DNA from: CAVQCT01 sp964520865
GTDB lineage: Bacteria; Zixibacteria; MSB-5A5; GN15; FEB-12
Direction: 5' to 3'
Assembly: GCA_964520865.1 (NCBI GenBank)
Contig: CAZFOY010000001.1
Location: 62,001-126,000 of the forward strand
DNA: 64,000 nt
In this document: one piece after another, positions 8,596-16,150 of the stretch
Position numbering within the stretch: the first letter of the stretch is position 1
Layout: each line of letters starts with the position of its first letter
Notes under the pieces: generated by a model
The model's input: the letters and a program-made list of their open reading frames with translations, nothing else
Told to the model about the DNA's origin: nothing
Database searches by the model: none
Position numbers and translations under genes: made by a program

Positions 8596-9603
8596 CTACC
8601 GGGCAGTTGTAGTCGCTGTATTATTATTATTGTTATTGTTCCGAATCGCCGTGTAGATCAGCACCGCCGTTGAGATTACGCCAAGAGCAGTACCGGCCGT
8701 GCCGAGACCGACACCAAGGAACCCACCGCCACTCCGAGGCAGTATAAATGTATCCTCGCGGCGCATGATGTATCGGGCAGGCGCGCCGGTCTTCGAGTAC
8801 TTGTCGAGATTGATTTCTATCGTCTGTGCATAGTAGCCGTCTTTCGTGATAATACGGGCTTTCTTCAGGTTGGCGTTTTCGGCCGGACCTCCGGCCAGGG
8901 CCAGCGCCTGCATGACGTCGATATTGTCCTGGAATTGAATCGGTCCGGGATTGTTGACCGCGCCGATTACATAGATTTCGTTCTTCTGGTTGGTCGGCGG
9001 ACCGATCTCGGCCGACGGCAGACCCGAGGGTACACGTGGAATATCGATAGTATCGCCGCGCCCGATTTTGGGAAGTTTGTCGAGCTGCCCCGTTTCAATC
9101 GCCTTCAGAACATTCACGACTTCGACTTTCCCGGCATTGTTTCCGCCTCGAATAATAGTCACCCGGGACAGGTCACCGAACTCGGTAATGCCGCCGGCTT
9201 CGTTGATGATAGTCCAGAGATCGGGAATTTCCTCGAACGTGTGTTTGCCCGGATTATTGATCTGACCTTTGAGAAAAACGTACTGGTATTGATAATCGAT
9301 TACCCGTACGGTCGCCTGAGAAACCCGGGTATTCAAACGGCTCATTTGTTTGATAATGTCACTTTGCAGTTCGGTGGGAGTCTTCCCGGCCGCCTTAATA
9401 GAACCGACGATATCCAGCGAGATCATTCCGTCATTATCCACCCGTACCTGGGCGTTGAGGGTCTCATCCTGCCAGAATCTGATCTCAAGTACGTCGCCCG
9501 GGCCGATAACATATTCGGCCGCTTCAAGAATGCCGGCCAGACAGAAAACGGCGAGTCCGGTTATGAATAGATAGAGGTATTTTTTCATGGCAAATTGTCT
9601 CAT
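8596..9603 (-). CDS. Wza-like outer-membrane polysaccharide export protein (SLBB domains)
   Basis: A 335-aa protein with a signal peptide (to about residue 28, no lipobox Cys), a Poly_export domain (EYVIGPGDVLEIRFWQDE, about 29-100), and two SLBB domains (VFLKGQINNPGKHTF at about 110; IYVIGAVNNPGPIQF at about 210). The C-terminal Gly-rich hydrophobic stretch (about 290-318) could be a membrane-spanning tail and ends in seven Asn coded by an AAT/AAC triplet run. It is the first gene of the export operon. The upstream ATG is kept as start because GAGAGG lies 7 bases before it. Confidence 0.92.
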   Translation of the reverse strand: MRQFAMKKYLYLFITGLAVFCLAGILEAAEYVIGPGDVLEIRFWQDETLNAQVRVDNDGMISLDIVGSIKAAGKTPTELQSDIIKQMSRLNTRVSQATVRVIDYQYQYVFLKGQINNPGKHTFEEIPDLWTIINEAGGITEFGDLSRVTIIRGGNNAGKVEVVNVLKAIETGQLDKLPKIGRGDTIDIPRVPSGLPSAEIGPPTNQKNEIYVIGAVNNPGPIQFQDNIDVMQALALAGGPAENANLKKARIITKDGYYAQTIEINLDKYSKTGAPARYIMRREDTFILPRSGGGFLGVGLGTAGTALGVISTAVLIYTAIRNNNNNNNTATTTAR

Positions 9604-9669
9604 CCCTGAGCCTCTCAGTTATACAATAATATGTAAAATCGGCACATTTTGAGTTAACTTTTGGGCATA

Positions 9670-9698
9670 AATATAGAATCGGTCAGCTGCACAGTAAA
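9670..9698 (-). promoter_or_regulatory. Sigma-70-type promoter for the polysaccharide export operon
   Basis: TTTACT (9693-9698) and TATATT (9670-9675) are separated by 17 bases on the minus strand, about 70 bases before the export-gene start. A second, weaker pair (TTAACT / CATATT, 18 apart) lies just downstream, so tandem promoters are possible. Prediction only. Confidence 0.45.
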
Positions 9699-9743
9699 GC
9701 ATAAAACAAAATACCAGTCAACGGGTTTCACCGAAATGCCGGT

Positions 9744-11378
9744 TTACAGGGCGGTCGAATAAATTAACGACTTGTTTCGTCCAGTTTCTTTCGCCTTAAG
9801 CAGTGCCATATCGGCGGCGAATATGAGTTTCTTGGGGTCCTCGGCATGGTGTGGAAAGATAGCGCCACCAATCGAGACAGTGCAGTGAAGCGGTTTGTCG
9901 ATACCGTCGACGATGAACTCTTCACGGGATATTCGGTTCTTCAGCCGCTCCATGAATCTGATGCAGGTATCTTCGTCGGCTTCCGGCATTATGGCGCAGA
10001 ACTCATCCCCGCCGTAGCGAGCGACGATATCGATAGTCCTGATCGAAGTCTTCAGAATCTCTCCCATGCGACTGAGCAGCGCATCACCGGCGAGGTGGCC
10101 GTAGGTGTCATTGGTGCATTTGAGATCGTCCATATCGAACATGATAAGAGCGAGGTTCCTCTGGTACCGGCTGGCACGGCTGACCTCTTCGTCGAGCCGC
10201 TTGAAGAAATAACGCTGATTGGCCAGACCGGTAAGACCGTCGGTGTAGGAAAGCTCTTCAATCACCTCGAATGATTCGGCATTCTCCACCAGCTCCACGG
10301 CGGAACTCTGGAAAGAGCGAAGTTGCTGGACCACCTGGCTTGCCTCTCCGCCTCCGGCCCAGGCGAGCAATCCGGGACGATCCGGCCTCAACGGAAACGA
10401 GGCGGTGGATTTGAGTCCGCGGTCCCTCATGTACTCCAGCCATTCCTGCGCTTCTTTCGACACATTGCCGAGAGCTTCCACCTCAGCGAACTCCCGGCCG
10501 TCAAGTCGGGCGACGATAGTACTCAAGACATCGACCGAAGGTCCGGGTATCGGGCTGGTGATTCCTCTCTGCACCAAAACAGTACTTCCGCTATCTATGC
10601 GGGAAGCATATGAGTAAACCAGCCGATCCACTCCCATGATCTCTTTCAGGGCGTCCACTATTCCGGGTACGACAGTTTCAGTGCGGCGGTTACGTACCAA
10701 TCGAAGAATCTTTCCGACCGATTCCTCTCTCTCGTTGGCCGGCGCCGGCGGTTTCTTCTCTCTCTCAATTGATGTCCTTAGAGATTCATATTTGGATTCA
10801 TGCCATTTGATATGATAGGCGGCCGAAAGCGACTGAGCGAGGCTCGCGAGCATATACACGAAGGCGGGTGACTTGGTTTTTGCCGTGCTCCGGATGAAAT
10901 AGACGCCGTAAAGATTCTCACGCCAGAAAATGGGGACGTAGATATCCATCCCGAATCGAGCGAGATTCTCTTTCAACCGCCCCGGAAGCAATTCCGCCAG
11001 TTCGTCGGTTCGATGGGGGAAGAAATCGGCGCGAAGACGGGTTGCGAGCGTCTCGCTGTAGCGCATCCGAAAGTCGTTCCGCTGGAATCCGGTGATACCG
11101 TGATAATAATTCAGCTCGAGTGTACCCCGCTTCTTGCGAAGGAAGACGATCCGTTCGCAGCCAAACGCCTCGATCAGGAGACTTGAGACCTTTCTCGCGA
11201 CTTCGACAATCGACCCGCGTATACTGTTGGTGAGCAAAAACTCTGAGAAATCCTCCTGCGGCATCCCCCGGAAGGTTGCTGAGAGCCTTCGTTCGCGTCG
11301 AATTCGCGCGATCAGAAGTGCCGCAAGCAGCACAACAAGACCTACAAGAATGATTATCAGAATTGACTGCACAGACAT
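9744..11378 (-). CDS. Membrane-anchored diguanylate cyclase (GAF-like + GGDEF)
   Basis: A 544-aa protein with one N-terminal helix (about 5-26), two GAF-like sensory regions (about 45-190 and 225-375; loosely matched) and a C-terminal GGDEF domain (about 385-540). The active-site motif is an intact GGDEF (456-460) preceded by the product-inhibition I-site RxxD (RTID, 447-450) at the correct five-residue distance, so it should make cyclic di-GMP with feedback control. It has its own promoter and follows the STAS gene region, so it may be induced independently. Its target could be the adjacent polysaccharide operon or the flagellar system; neither is shown by the sequence. Confidence 0.92.
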   Translation of the reverse strand: MSVQSILIIILVGLVVLLAALLIARIRRERRLSATFRGMPQEDFSEFLLTNSIRGSIVEVARKVSSLLIEAFGCERIVFLRKKRGTLELNYYHGITGFQRNDFRMRYSETLATRLRADFFPHRTDELAELLPGRLKENLARFGMDIYVPIFWRENLYGVYFIRSTAKTKSPAFVYMLASLAQSLSAAYHIKWHESKYESLRTSIEREKKPPAPANEREESVGKILRLVRNRRTETVVPGIVDALKEIMGVDRLVYSYASRIDSGSTVLVQRGITSPIPGPSVDVLSTIVARLDGREFAEVEALGNVSKEAQEWLEYMRDRGLKSTASFPLRPDRPGLLAWAGGGEASQVVQQLRSFQSSAVELVENAESFEVIEELSYTDGLTGLANQRYFFKRLDEEVSRASRYQRNLALIMFDMDDLKCTNDTYGHLAGDALLSRMGEILKTSIRTIDIVARYGGDEFCAIMPEADEDTCIRFMERLKNRISREEFIVDGIDKPLHCTVSIGGAIFPHHAEDPKKLIFAADMALLKAKETGRNKSLIYSTAL

Positions 11379-11414
11379 AGGCGCACCGATCTCGAACGTT
11401 GATGTTCTAATATA

Positions 11415-11442
11415 AATATAGAGCCCCGCCCCTGAGAATCAA
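11415..11442 (-). promoter_or_regulatory. Sigma-70-type promoter for the diguanylate cyclase gene
   Basis: TTGATT (11437-11442) and TATATT (11415-11420) lie 16 bases apart on the minus strand, about 40 bases upstream of the cyclase ATG. Confidence 0.4.
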
Positions 11443-11455
11443 CCTAAAAGCAATA

Positions 11456-11656
11456 TCACCGGGAACGGAAAAGTCGGAATCTTGACTTCCGTTTCAGCAG
11501 TTTCTTTCGCTTCAGCAGGAAGAAAAGCTCCCACCAGCCTACGTGCAGCGTCTCGGACCGCTCGTTGATCTCCTGTTTCATCTCTCCGATCGACGAAAAT
11601 GGGTCCTGCTTGATCATCTTCAGAACAGCCGTCTCTAAATCATCCTGAGCGGACAA
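11456..11656 (-). CDS. Small basic winged-helix-like ORF, probable -1 frame extension of the STAS gene
   Basis: From the TTG at 11654-11656 this frame codes 66 aa (SAQDDLETAVLKMIKQDPFS ...), ending in a very basic tail (KRKKLLKRKSRFRLFRSR). The helical pattern with 'GWWELFFLLKRKKLL' looks like a small winged-helix domain. There is no Shine-Dalgarno before the TTG and no ATG until residue 14. Decisively, the same frame is open without stops back to position 11752, inside the A9 run near the end of the upstream STAS gene, and the intervening codons look coding (mostly G/C at third positions). I therefore think this is the C-terminal part of the STAS protein reached by a -1 shift, or separated by a sequencing indel, rather than an independent gene. 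Confidence 0.6.
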   Translation of the reverse strand: MSAQDDLETAVLKMIKQDPFSSIGEMKQEINERSETLHVGWWELFFLLKRKKLLKRKSRFRLFRSR

Positions 11657-11739
11657 TTCGTCGCTGGAAAAAGATACTGTCTGCGTGGAGGTAGGATTGG
11701 GCCGCGACCGCGTTTCCGCGTCAAGAACCGTGAGCTTGG

Positions 11740-12129
11740 TTACATCGCGGGCTTTTTTTTTCCATCGTCAGGCGGCGCCTGACCGAAAGCATCGCGCGCG
11801 TCGTCCACCGTCGGAAACACCCTCAAGACGTTGTCAAACTCAAGCAGCTCATAGATTTCGTACACGTTCGGGACCATGCTGGCGAGCTTGATATCGCCGC
11901 CGTTCGAGCGAACGTCTTTGATGTGGGAGATGAAAATACCCCAGCCGGCCGAGGAAATATATTCAACCCCGGCAAGATCTATTATCAAGCGAAAGCGCTC
12001 TCTTTTGAGCAGAGAATCGATCACTTCTTCGAGTTCCCCGGCCGTCAGCGTGTCTATCACACCGTCAACGCGGATTTCCGAAATTTCGGCCCGGCTGCCT
12101 TCCTGAAGAGATATCGATATATTTTCCAT
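11740..12129 (-). CDS. STAS-domain anti-sigma factor antagonist
   Basis: A 129-aa SpoIIAA/RsbV-type protein. The core motif DLAGVEYISSAGWG (51-64) holds the phospho-acceptor Ser, most likely Ser60 by alignment with the DSSG motif of SpoIIAA; the preceding Asp of that motif is Ser here. In partner-switching systems the unphosphorylated antagonist captures an anti-sigma kinase, and a PP2C phosphatase restores it. The gene for a protein holding both a kinase and a phosphatase domain lies just upstream (86-base gap). The zero-frame C-terminus is a short Lys-rich tail; a -1 frameshift in its A9 run would give a 224-aa form with a basic C-terminal domain. No good Shine-Dalgarno precedes the ATG. 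Confidence 0.9.
   Translation of the reverse strand: MENISISLQEGSRAEISEIRVDGVIDTLTAGELEEVIDSLLKRERFRLIIDLAGVEYISSAGWGIFISHIKDVRSNGGDIKLASMVPNVYEIYELLEFDNVLRVFPTVDDARDAFGQAPPDDGKKKPAM
11752..11761 (-). other. A9 run with dnaX-type -1 slippery heptamer (A AAA AAG)
   Basis: On the minus strand the STAS codons GGA AAA AAA AAG place the heptamer A AAA AAG exactly in the X XXY YYZ phase used by E. coli dnaX for -1 frameshifting. The zero frame stops 12 bases later (CCC GCG ATG TAA); the -1 frame continues for 98 codons to the stop at 11456. A CGCG-GAAA-CGCG hairpin (11706-11722) lies about 29 bases downstream, further than usual for a stimulator. A run of nine A also permits transcriptional slippage. 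Confidence 0.55.
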
Positions 12130-12158
12130 ATTGGCGTAACAAAAGATTCGGTTGGAAA

Positions 12159-12186
12159 GTTATATTCAGCGGTAATTATGCGACAA
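12159..12186 (-). promoter_or_regulatory. Sigma-70-type promoter for the STAS gene
   Basis: TTGTCG (12181-12186) and TATAAC (12159-12164) lie 16 bases apart on the minus strand, in the gap between the kinase/phosphatase gene and the STAS ATG. This would allow the antagonist to be made separately from its kinase/phosphatase. Confidence 0.4.
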
Positions 12187-12215
12187 GAGGGGGGCCGGGG
12201 CAAGGAAAATCTTTC

Positions 12216-14258
12216 TCACTGTTGAGGTGGATGGTCTGAGACGTTCCGAATGTCGACCGGTTGATTCTCATCGGCGGCAACGGGCGGCTGGCCGGGGACT
12301 TTTGAGGTGCATCGGGACACAATAAAAGTGATATCGTCGTGAGCTTTCACGAAGCCGGTGAAGTCGTCAATGTCGGCCGTAATCAGCCTGGAGAACTCCG
12401 CGACACTGGTTGGCCGGTCTTCCGAGAGGATTTTCTCCACCAGCTCCCGAAGCCGCGGCATACCGTAAACCACACCGTCCCGATCTTTGGCCTCGGTAAT
12501 TCCGTCGGTAAAGACGAAAAAGAGGTCGTCCTCCTCCAGTTGCATCGTGACTTCCTCAAGAATCCGCTCAAATGATGACCCCTCGGTTTCCGGCAGTCCG
12601 AGCGGCATCCCTTTCGGATTGACCTGAAGAAGCGCTTTCTTCTCGGCCCGGTAGAAGAGCATCGGGTTGTGTCCGGCGGAGACGAAATTGATCGATCGCG
12701 TGGAGGCATCGTAAATAACCAGAAGAACCGTCACAAACATTCCTGGCGGGATATTATCCTTGAGGTAGTGATGTACTTTGATCAGCGTCTCACGCGCCGA
12801 CTGAGCATCGCCGGAATAGATCTGGATCACAGTGCGAAGCATCGACATCACCAGCGACGCCGGCACCCCTTTGCCGGAGACATCCGCCACGACCAGGCAA
12901 TATCGGCTCTCTGACACCCGGAAAACGTCGTACAGGTCGCCGCCTACGATCGATGCAGCCCGGTAGAAGGCGTCGATTTCAAGGTAAGGGATGGATGGGA
13001 GGTCATTCGGAAGCAGCGTCTTCTGGATCTGGGAGGCAACCTCGATCTCTTTGGCCATTTTCTCGCGCTCGATGATGTTTCGACGGTCCTGTGACAGCCG
13101 GGTCATCATCTGGTTGAATGCCTTGGAAATTTCGAAGAACTCTTCGGCGCCTTCAAGGGGCATCTCGGTTTCCAGGTCTCCCGAAGTGAACCGTCGGATT
13201 CGGTTCGTTATCTTATGGATCGGATTGACGAAGTAGTTCGACAGAAGGTAGATGCCGAGAATTCCGAACATGACCAGGACAACCGTCAGGATCAGGATTC
13301 TCTGCCGTGCCTCGCGCAGCTTGTTGTATATCGTCGCCGATGAATAGGTGACATGCACCTCGCCGAGTAGCTTCTCCCCGGTCATGATCGGCATTATCAG
13401 ATACTGCATGTTTTCGTGCTCGTAGCGGAGCGGCTGAGGGGTACCTTCAAGCAGCGGATTCACCCCGGGCGGGTCTTTGTACGGCTTCCTGATATTGTGA
13501 ATATCATCGGAGTGGGCCCGAATGATCCCCTGATCGTCGGTCAAAACAATCAACTTCAGCTCAGGGTTGGCCCGGCGGTAGCTGACGATCAGTTCGTCGA
13601 ATTCCACGTCCGATCGTCGGTTGATGAAATAGCCGGCGGCCTGATCGGCGATCGTCTTAGCCAGAGACTTGACCGTTTCATCCTTGTGGATGTACATCTG
13701 ACGGGAGGTCTGATAGTCGAAGTAGTAGATCGAGCCGCCGATAATGATCGACACAATGAGGAATGTCCAGACCGAGAATTTGACCCGCAAAGTGAACATC
13801 CGTCTCAAAAGAGATCGGCTGACCGGCGCCGTGTCCCCGATCCGCTTGATCATGCGGAGTTCATTGAATCCGGCGGTGGAAATATATTCGACCGAATCCA
13901 TGATCTTCTGGATCATGTAGAAGCCGAGTCCCCCTTTTCGGCCGGACTCAACGAGTCGCTGTAAGTCGAAGGTACCGCTGCCGTCCGGCTGGAACGATCT
14001 TCCGAAATCGATCAGAGAGAAGATTACGAGTTTCTTGTAGATGACCACCCGAAGCCGGATAATCCCTTTTTCGTAGAGATAGGCGTGCCGGATGATATTG
14101 GTCGCACCCTCTTCGATCGCCAGCATAACAGCCGCGATCTCTTTTTTGGACATGGAGGCGGCGATGCAGCTCTCGCGGACCGTGCGCTGAATGCCGTCGA
14201 GATATTTCTCTTCGGCAATGAACTCGGCATTTATCTCTTTGATGGGACGGCGAAACAT
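12216..14258 (-). CDS. Fused anti-sigma-type kinase, membrane sensor and PP2C (RsbU/SpoIIE) phosphatase
   Basis: A 680-aa protein with an unusual order. Residues 1-140 are a complete RsbW/SpoIIAB-type ATPase: N-box EEGATNIIRHAY (49-60), G1 DFG (84-86), G2 GGLGFYMI (109-116). TM1 (about 161-180) and TM2 (about 321-342) enclose an extracytoplasmic sensor region, followed by HAMP (about 340-392), a coiled coil (EIEVASQIQKTLLPNDLPS) and a PP2C/SpoIIE domain (about 405-650) with metal-binding Asp in GGDLYD (440-444) and ADVSGKG (458-464). It could both phosphorylate and dephosphorylate the STAS protein coded next to it, switched by an envelope signal. Each domain is clear; the bifunctional role is inference. 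Confidence 0.93.
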   Translation of the reverse strand: MFRRPIKEINAEFIAEEKYLDGIQRTVRESCIAASMSKKEIAAVMLAIEEGATNIIRHAYLYEKGIIRLRVVIYKKLVIFSLIDFGRSFQPDGSGTFDLQRLVESGRKGGLGFYMIQKIMDSVEYISTAGFNELRMIKRIGDTAPVSRSLLRRMFTLRVKFSVWTFLIVSIIIGGSIYYFDYQTSRQMYIHKDETVKSLAKTIADQAAGYFINRRSDVEFDELIVSYRRANPELKLIVLTDDQGIIRAHSDDIHNIRKPYKDPPGVNPLLEGTPQPLRYEHENMQYLIMPIMTGEKLLGEVHVTYSSATIYNKLREARQRILILTVVLVMFGILGIYLLSNYFVNPIHKITNRIRRFTSGDLETEMPLEGAEEFFEISKAFNQMMTRLSQDRRNIIEREKMAKEIEVASQIQKTLLPNDLPSIPYLEIDAFYRAASIVGGDLYDVFRVSESRYCLVVADVSGKGVPASLVMSMLRTVIQIYSGDAQSARETLIKVHHYLKDNIPPGMFVTVLLVIYDASTRSINFVSAGHNPMLFYRAEKKALLQVNPKGMPLGLPETEGSSFERILEEVTMQLEEDDLFFVFTDGITEAKDRDGVVYGMPRLRELVEKILSEDRPTSVAEFSRLITADIDDFTGFVKAHDDITFIVSRCTSKVPGQPPVAADENQPVDIRNVSDHPPQQ

Positions 14259-14317
14259 AGAAGTAACGTAGTAAAGAGTGAAGGTTTCGTCTATCTAAAA
14301 ACGTCTCACAGTCGTCG

Positions 14318-16150
14318 CTATTTCGACTCTTCCGACTTCAGGCGAAGCTTGGCCTGCTCGATATTGTTGAGCGTGTTGATGTTGTTCGGATACGACTTGA
14401 GTACCTTGTTCCAGGCATCGATCGCTTTCTGATACTCATGATTGCGCATGTATCGCAGTCCGTCGAGATACAGCGCCCAGACATCCTTGTCCTGCTGGAG
14501 ATCTTCGAGCGTCGTCGTCTTTTCCTCGGTCACGGCGATTCGTTTCAGATAGTCAAGCGCGACCGGATTGTTATTGTCGACCGAGAGCACCGCCGAGAAT
14601 GTCGCCTTGGACTTGTCGTACTTGCCGTTGTTGTACTGCTCGATTCCCTTGTTTATCTGCTGGGCAATGTCGAGATTCTTGGCAACTTTCGCCCGCATTG
14701 CGAGCACCTCGGTGTTACCCGGATCGAGGTCGAGGACCCGGTTGTACGCCTCGATAGCGGCGATGTAGTTACCTTCTTTTTCCGATTGGCGGGCATTTTC
14801 AAGCTCGACGGCAATATCCTTGGACATGGCGTCTTCGATCTGCCGCTTCAATTCGTTGGCCGCTTCGTGATTCGGATTGATATCGAATATCAGATCAAGC
14901 ATGTCCAGGGCGGCTCGATAGTACTTCTTGGCGAAGAAGTTCTCGGCCTGCGACAGATAAGCCTGAATCGATTTATCGAGTTCGCGCTGCGCTTCGATGA
15001 TGCGCCGCTGTTTTTCCTGCTGGAAGTTGATGGAGTTCTCGATCGCGGCGATCGTGCCGGTGATTTCGGCGTCGTGTTCTTTAAACGCCAGCGCACGCTG
15101 ATAGTAGACGAGGGCCGAATCCAGCCGGAAGCGGTTGTAGAATTCGTCGGCCTTCTTCTTGTAAAAGTCGAACTGCTTGCGCCGTTCGTCCTCGAGCAGA
15201 ATGGACCCTTTGGCTTGTTCGGCCTTCTCCCGTTCGGCCATCTGTTGATTTATCGACTTCCCTATCAAGATTGAGAGCGAGAAACGGTGGCTGTCCTCGA
15301 TGTAATTGAGCATCTTGTAGGCATAGTCAAGGCGGAAGCGCTCCAATTTCAGTCCCGCGCCGAATGAGAAGTTGTCTCGATCGTAGCCGGCACGAAGGAG
15401 ATAATTGTTCTGCAAAGTGATCTCGACTCCCGTGTGAACCATCACTTTCCGATTTTCAATTTTCTCCAGATCCAGCGAGGCCGTCAGCTTGTCCGAGCGG
15501 GAAAGGGAAAGATCGTGTACGGCCAGCCCCCCCACTATCGAGATGGGCGTCGTTTCCGAAGCATTCTTGAGGGTGAGTTCGGGCGGCACCATGTTCCTGA
15601 GGAGCAAACCAAAATTCACTCTTTTCCTGTAATGAGCCATCATGCCAATATCGAAGCCGAATCCGTAGTCAGATAAGTTGTCCAGCGACTGATTGACGAT
15701 TTTGAAATTGAGTCCGGCGGAAATACTGCCCTGAAGGTTCTTTCCGTAGGAAAGGATGAACTGAGAATTGGAGTATCCGAATGAGCCGTTCTCGGTGTAG
15801 TCGTTTCGTCGAATAATGTTGTCGGTACCTATGCGCATATATCCGATGCCGACGCCGCCAAACTTGGAATCGGGATACACCCAGCCGCCGAAATCGTAGA
15901 TCGTTCCTTCGAACAGGGTCATGTGCATGGCGGAGAACTCCTGCCACTGCAGCGAAGCCAGTCCGGCCGGATTGTAGTAGATCGCGCTGGCATCATTGGC
16001 GAGCGAGGTAAAGCCTCCCCCCATACCGAGCGCTCTGGCACCTACGCCGACCGAGAAAGGTGTTTCCTGACCGGCCTGATTGACAGCGGCGTTATTTCCG
16101 GCTGTTACGCCGAGCAACGCGATGAATATGATAAATATGCGGATTCTCAT
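14318..16150 (-). CDS. PorV/PorQ-like outer-membrane barrel fused to TPR repeats
   Basis: A 610-aa protein with signal peptide (MRIRIFIIFIALLGVTAG). Residues about 25-320 form a beta-barrel of the PorV/PorQ/UPF0164 kind; the start of the mature part, ARALGMGGGFTSLANDASAIYYNPAGLA, is the FadL-like hallmark of this family. Residues about 325-605 contain several TPR repeats and helical linkers (e.g. NYIAAIEAYNRVLDLDPGNTEVLAMRAKVA). In Bacteroidetes PorV carries type IX secretion substrates to the surface. Here the gene overlaps by 4 bases the gene for a large secreted protein with a C-terminal sorting-like domain. The TPR part, presumably periplasmic, is an unusual addition. Confidence 0.87.
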   Translation of the reverse strand: MRIRIFIIFIALLGVTAGNNAAVNQAGQETPFSVGVGARALGMGGGFTSLANDASAIYYNPAGLASLQWQEFSAMHMTLFEGTIYDFGGWVYPDSKFGGVGIGYMRIGTDNIIRRNDYTENGSFGYSNSQFILSYGKNLQGSISAGLNFKIVNQSLDNLSDYGFGFDIGMMAHYRKRVNFGLLLRNMVPPELTLKNASETTPISIVGGLAVHDLSLSRSDKLTASLDLEKIENRKVMVHTGVEITLQNNYLLRAGYDRDNFSFGAGLKLERFRLDYAYKMLNYIEDSHRFSLSILIGKSINQQMAEREKAEQAKGSILLEDERRKQFDFYKKKADEFYNRFRLDSALVYYQRALAFKEHDAEITGTIAAIENSINFQQEKQRRIIEAQRELDKSIQAYLSQAENFFAKKYYRAALDMLDLIFDINPNHEAANELKRQIEDAMSKDIAVELENARQSEKEGNYIAAIEAYNRVLDLDPGNTEVLAMRAKVAKNLDIAQQINKGIEQYNNGKYDKSKATFSAVLSVDNNNPVALDYLKRIAVTEEKTTTLEDLQQDKDVWALYLDGLRYMRNHEYQKAIDAWNKVLKSYPNNINTLNNIEQAKLRLKSEESK

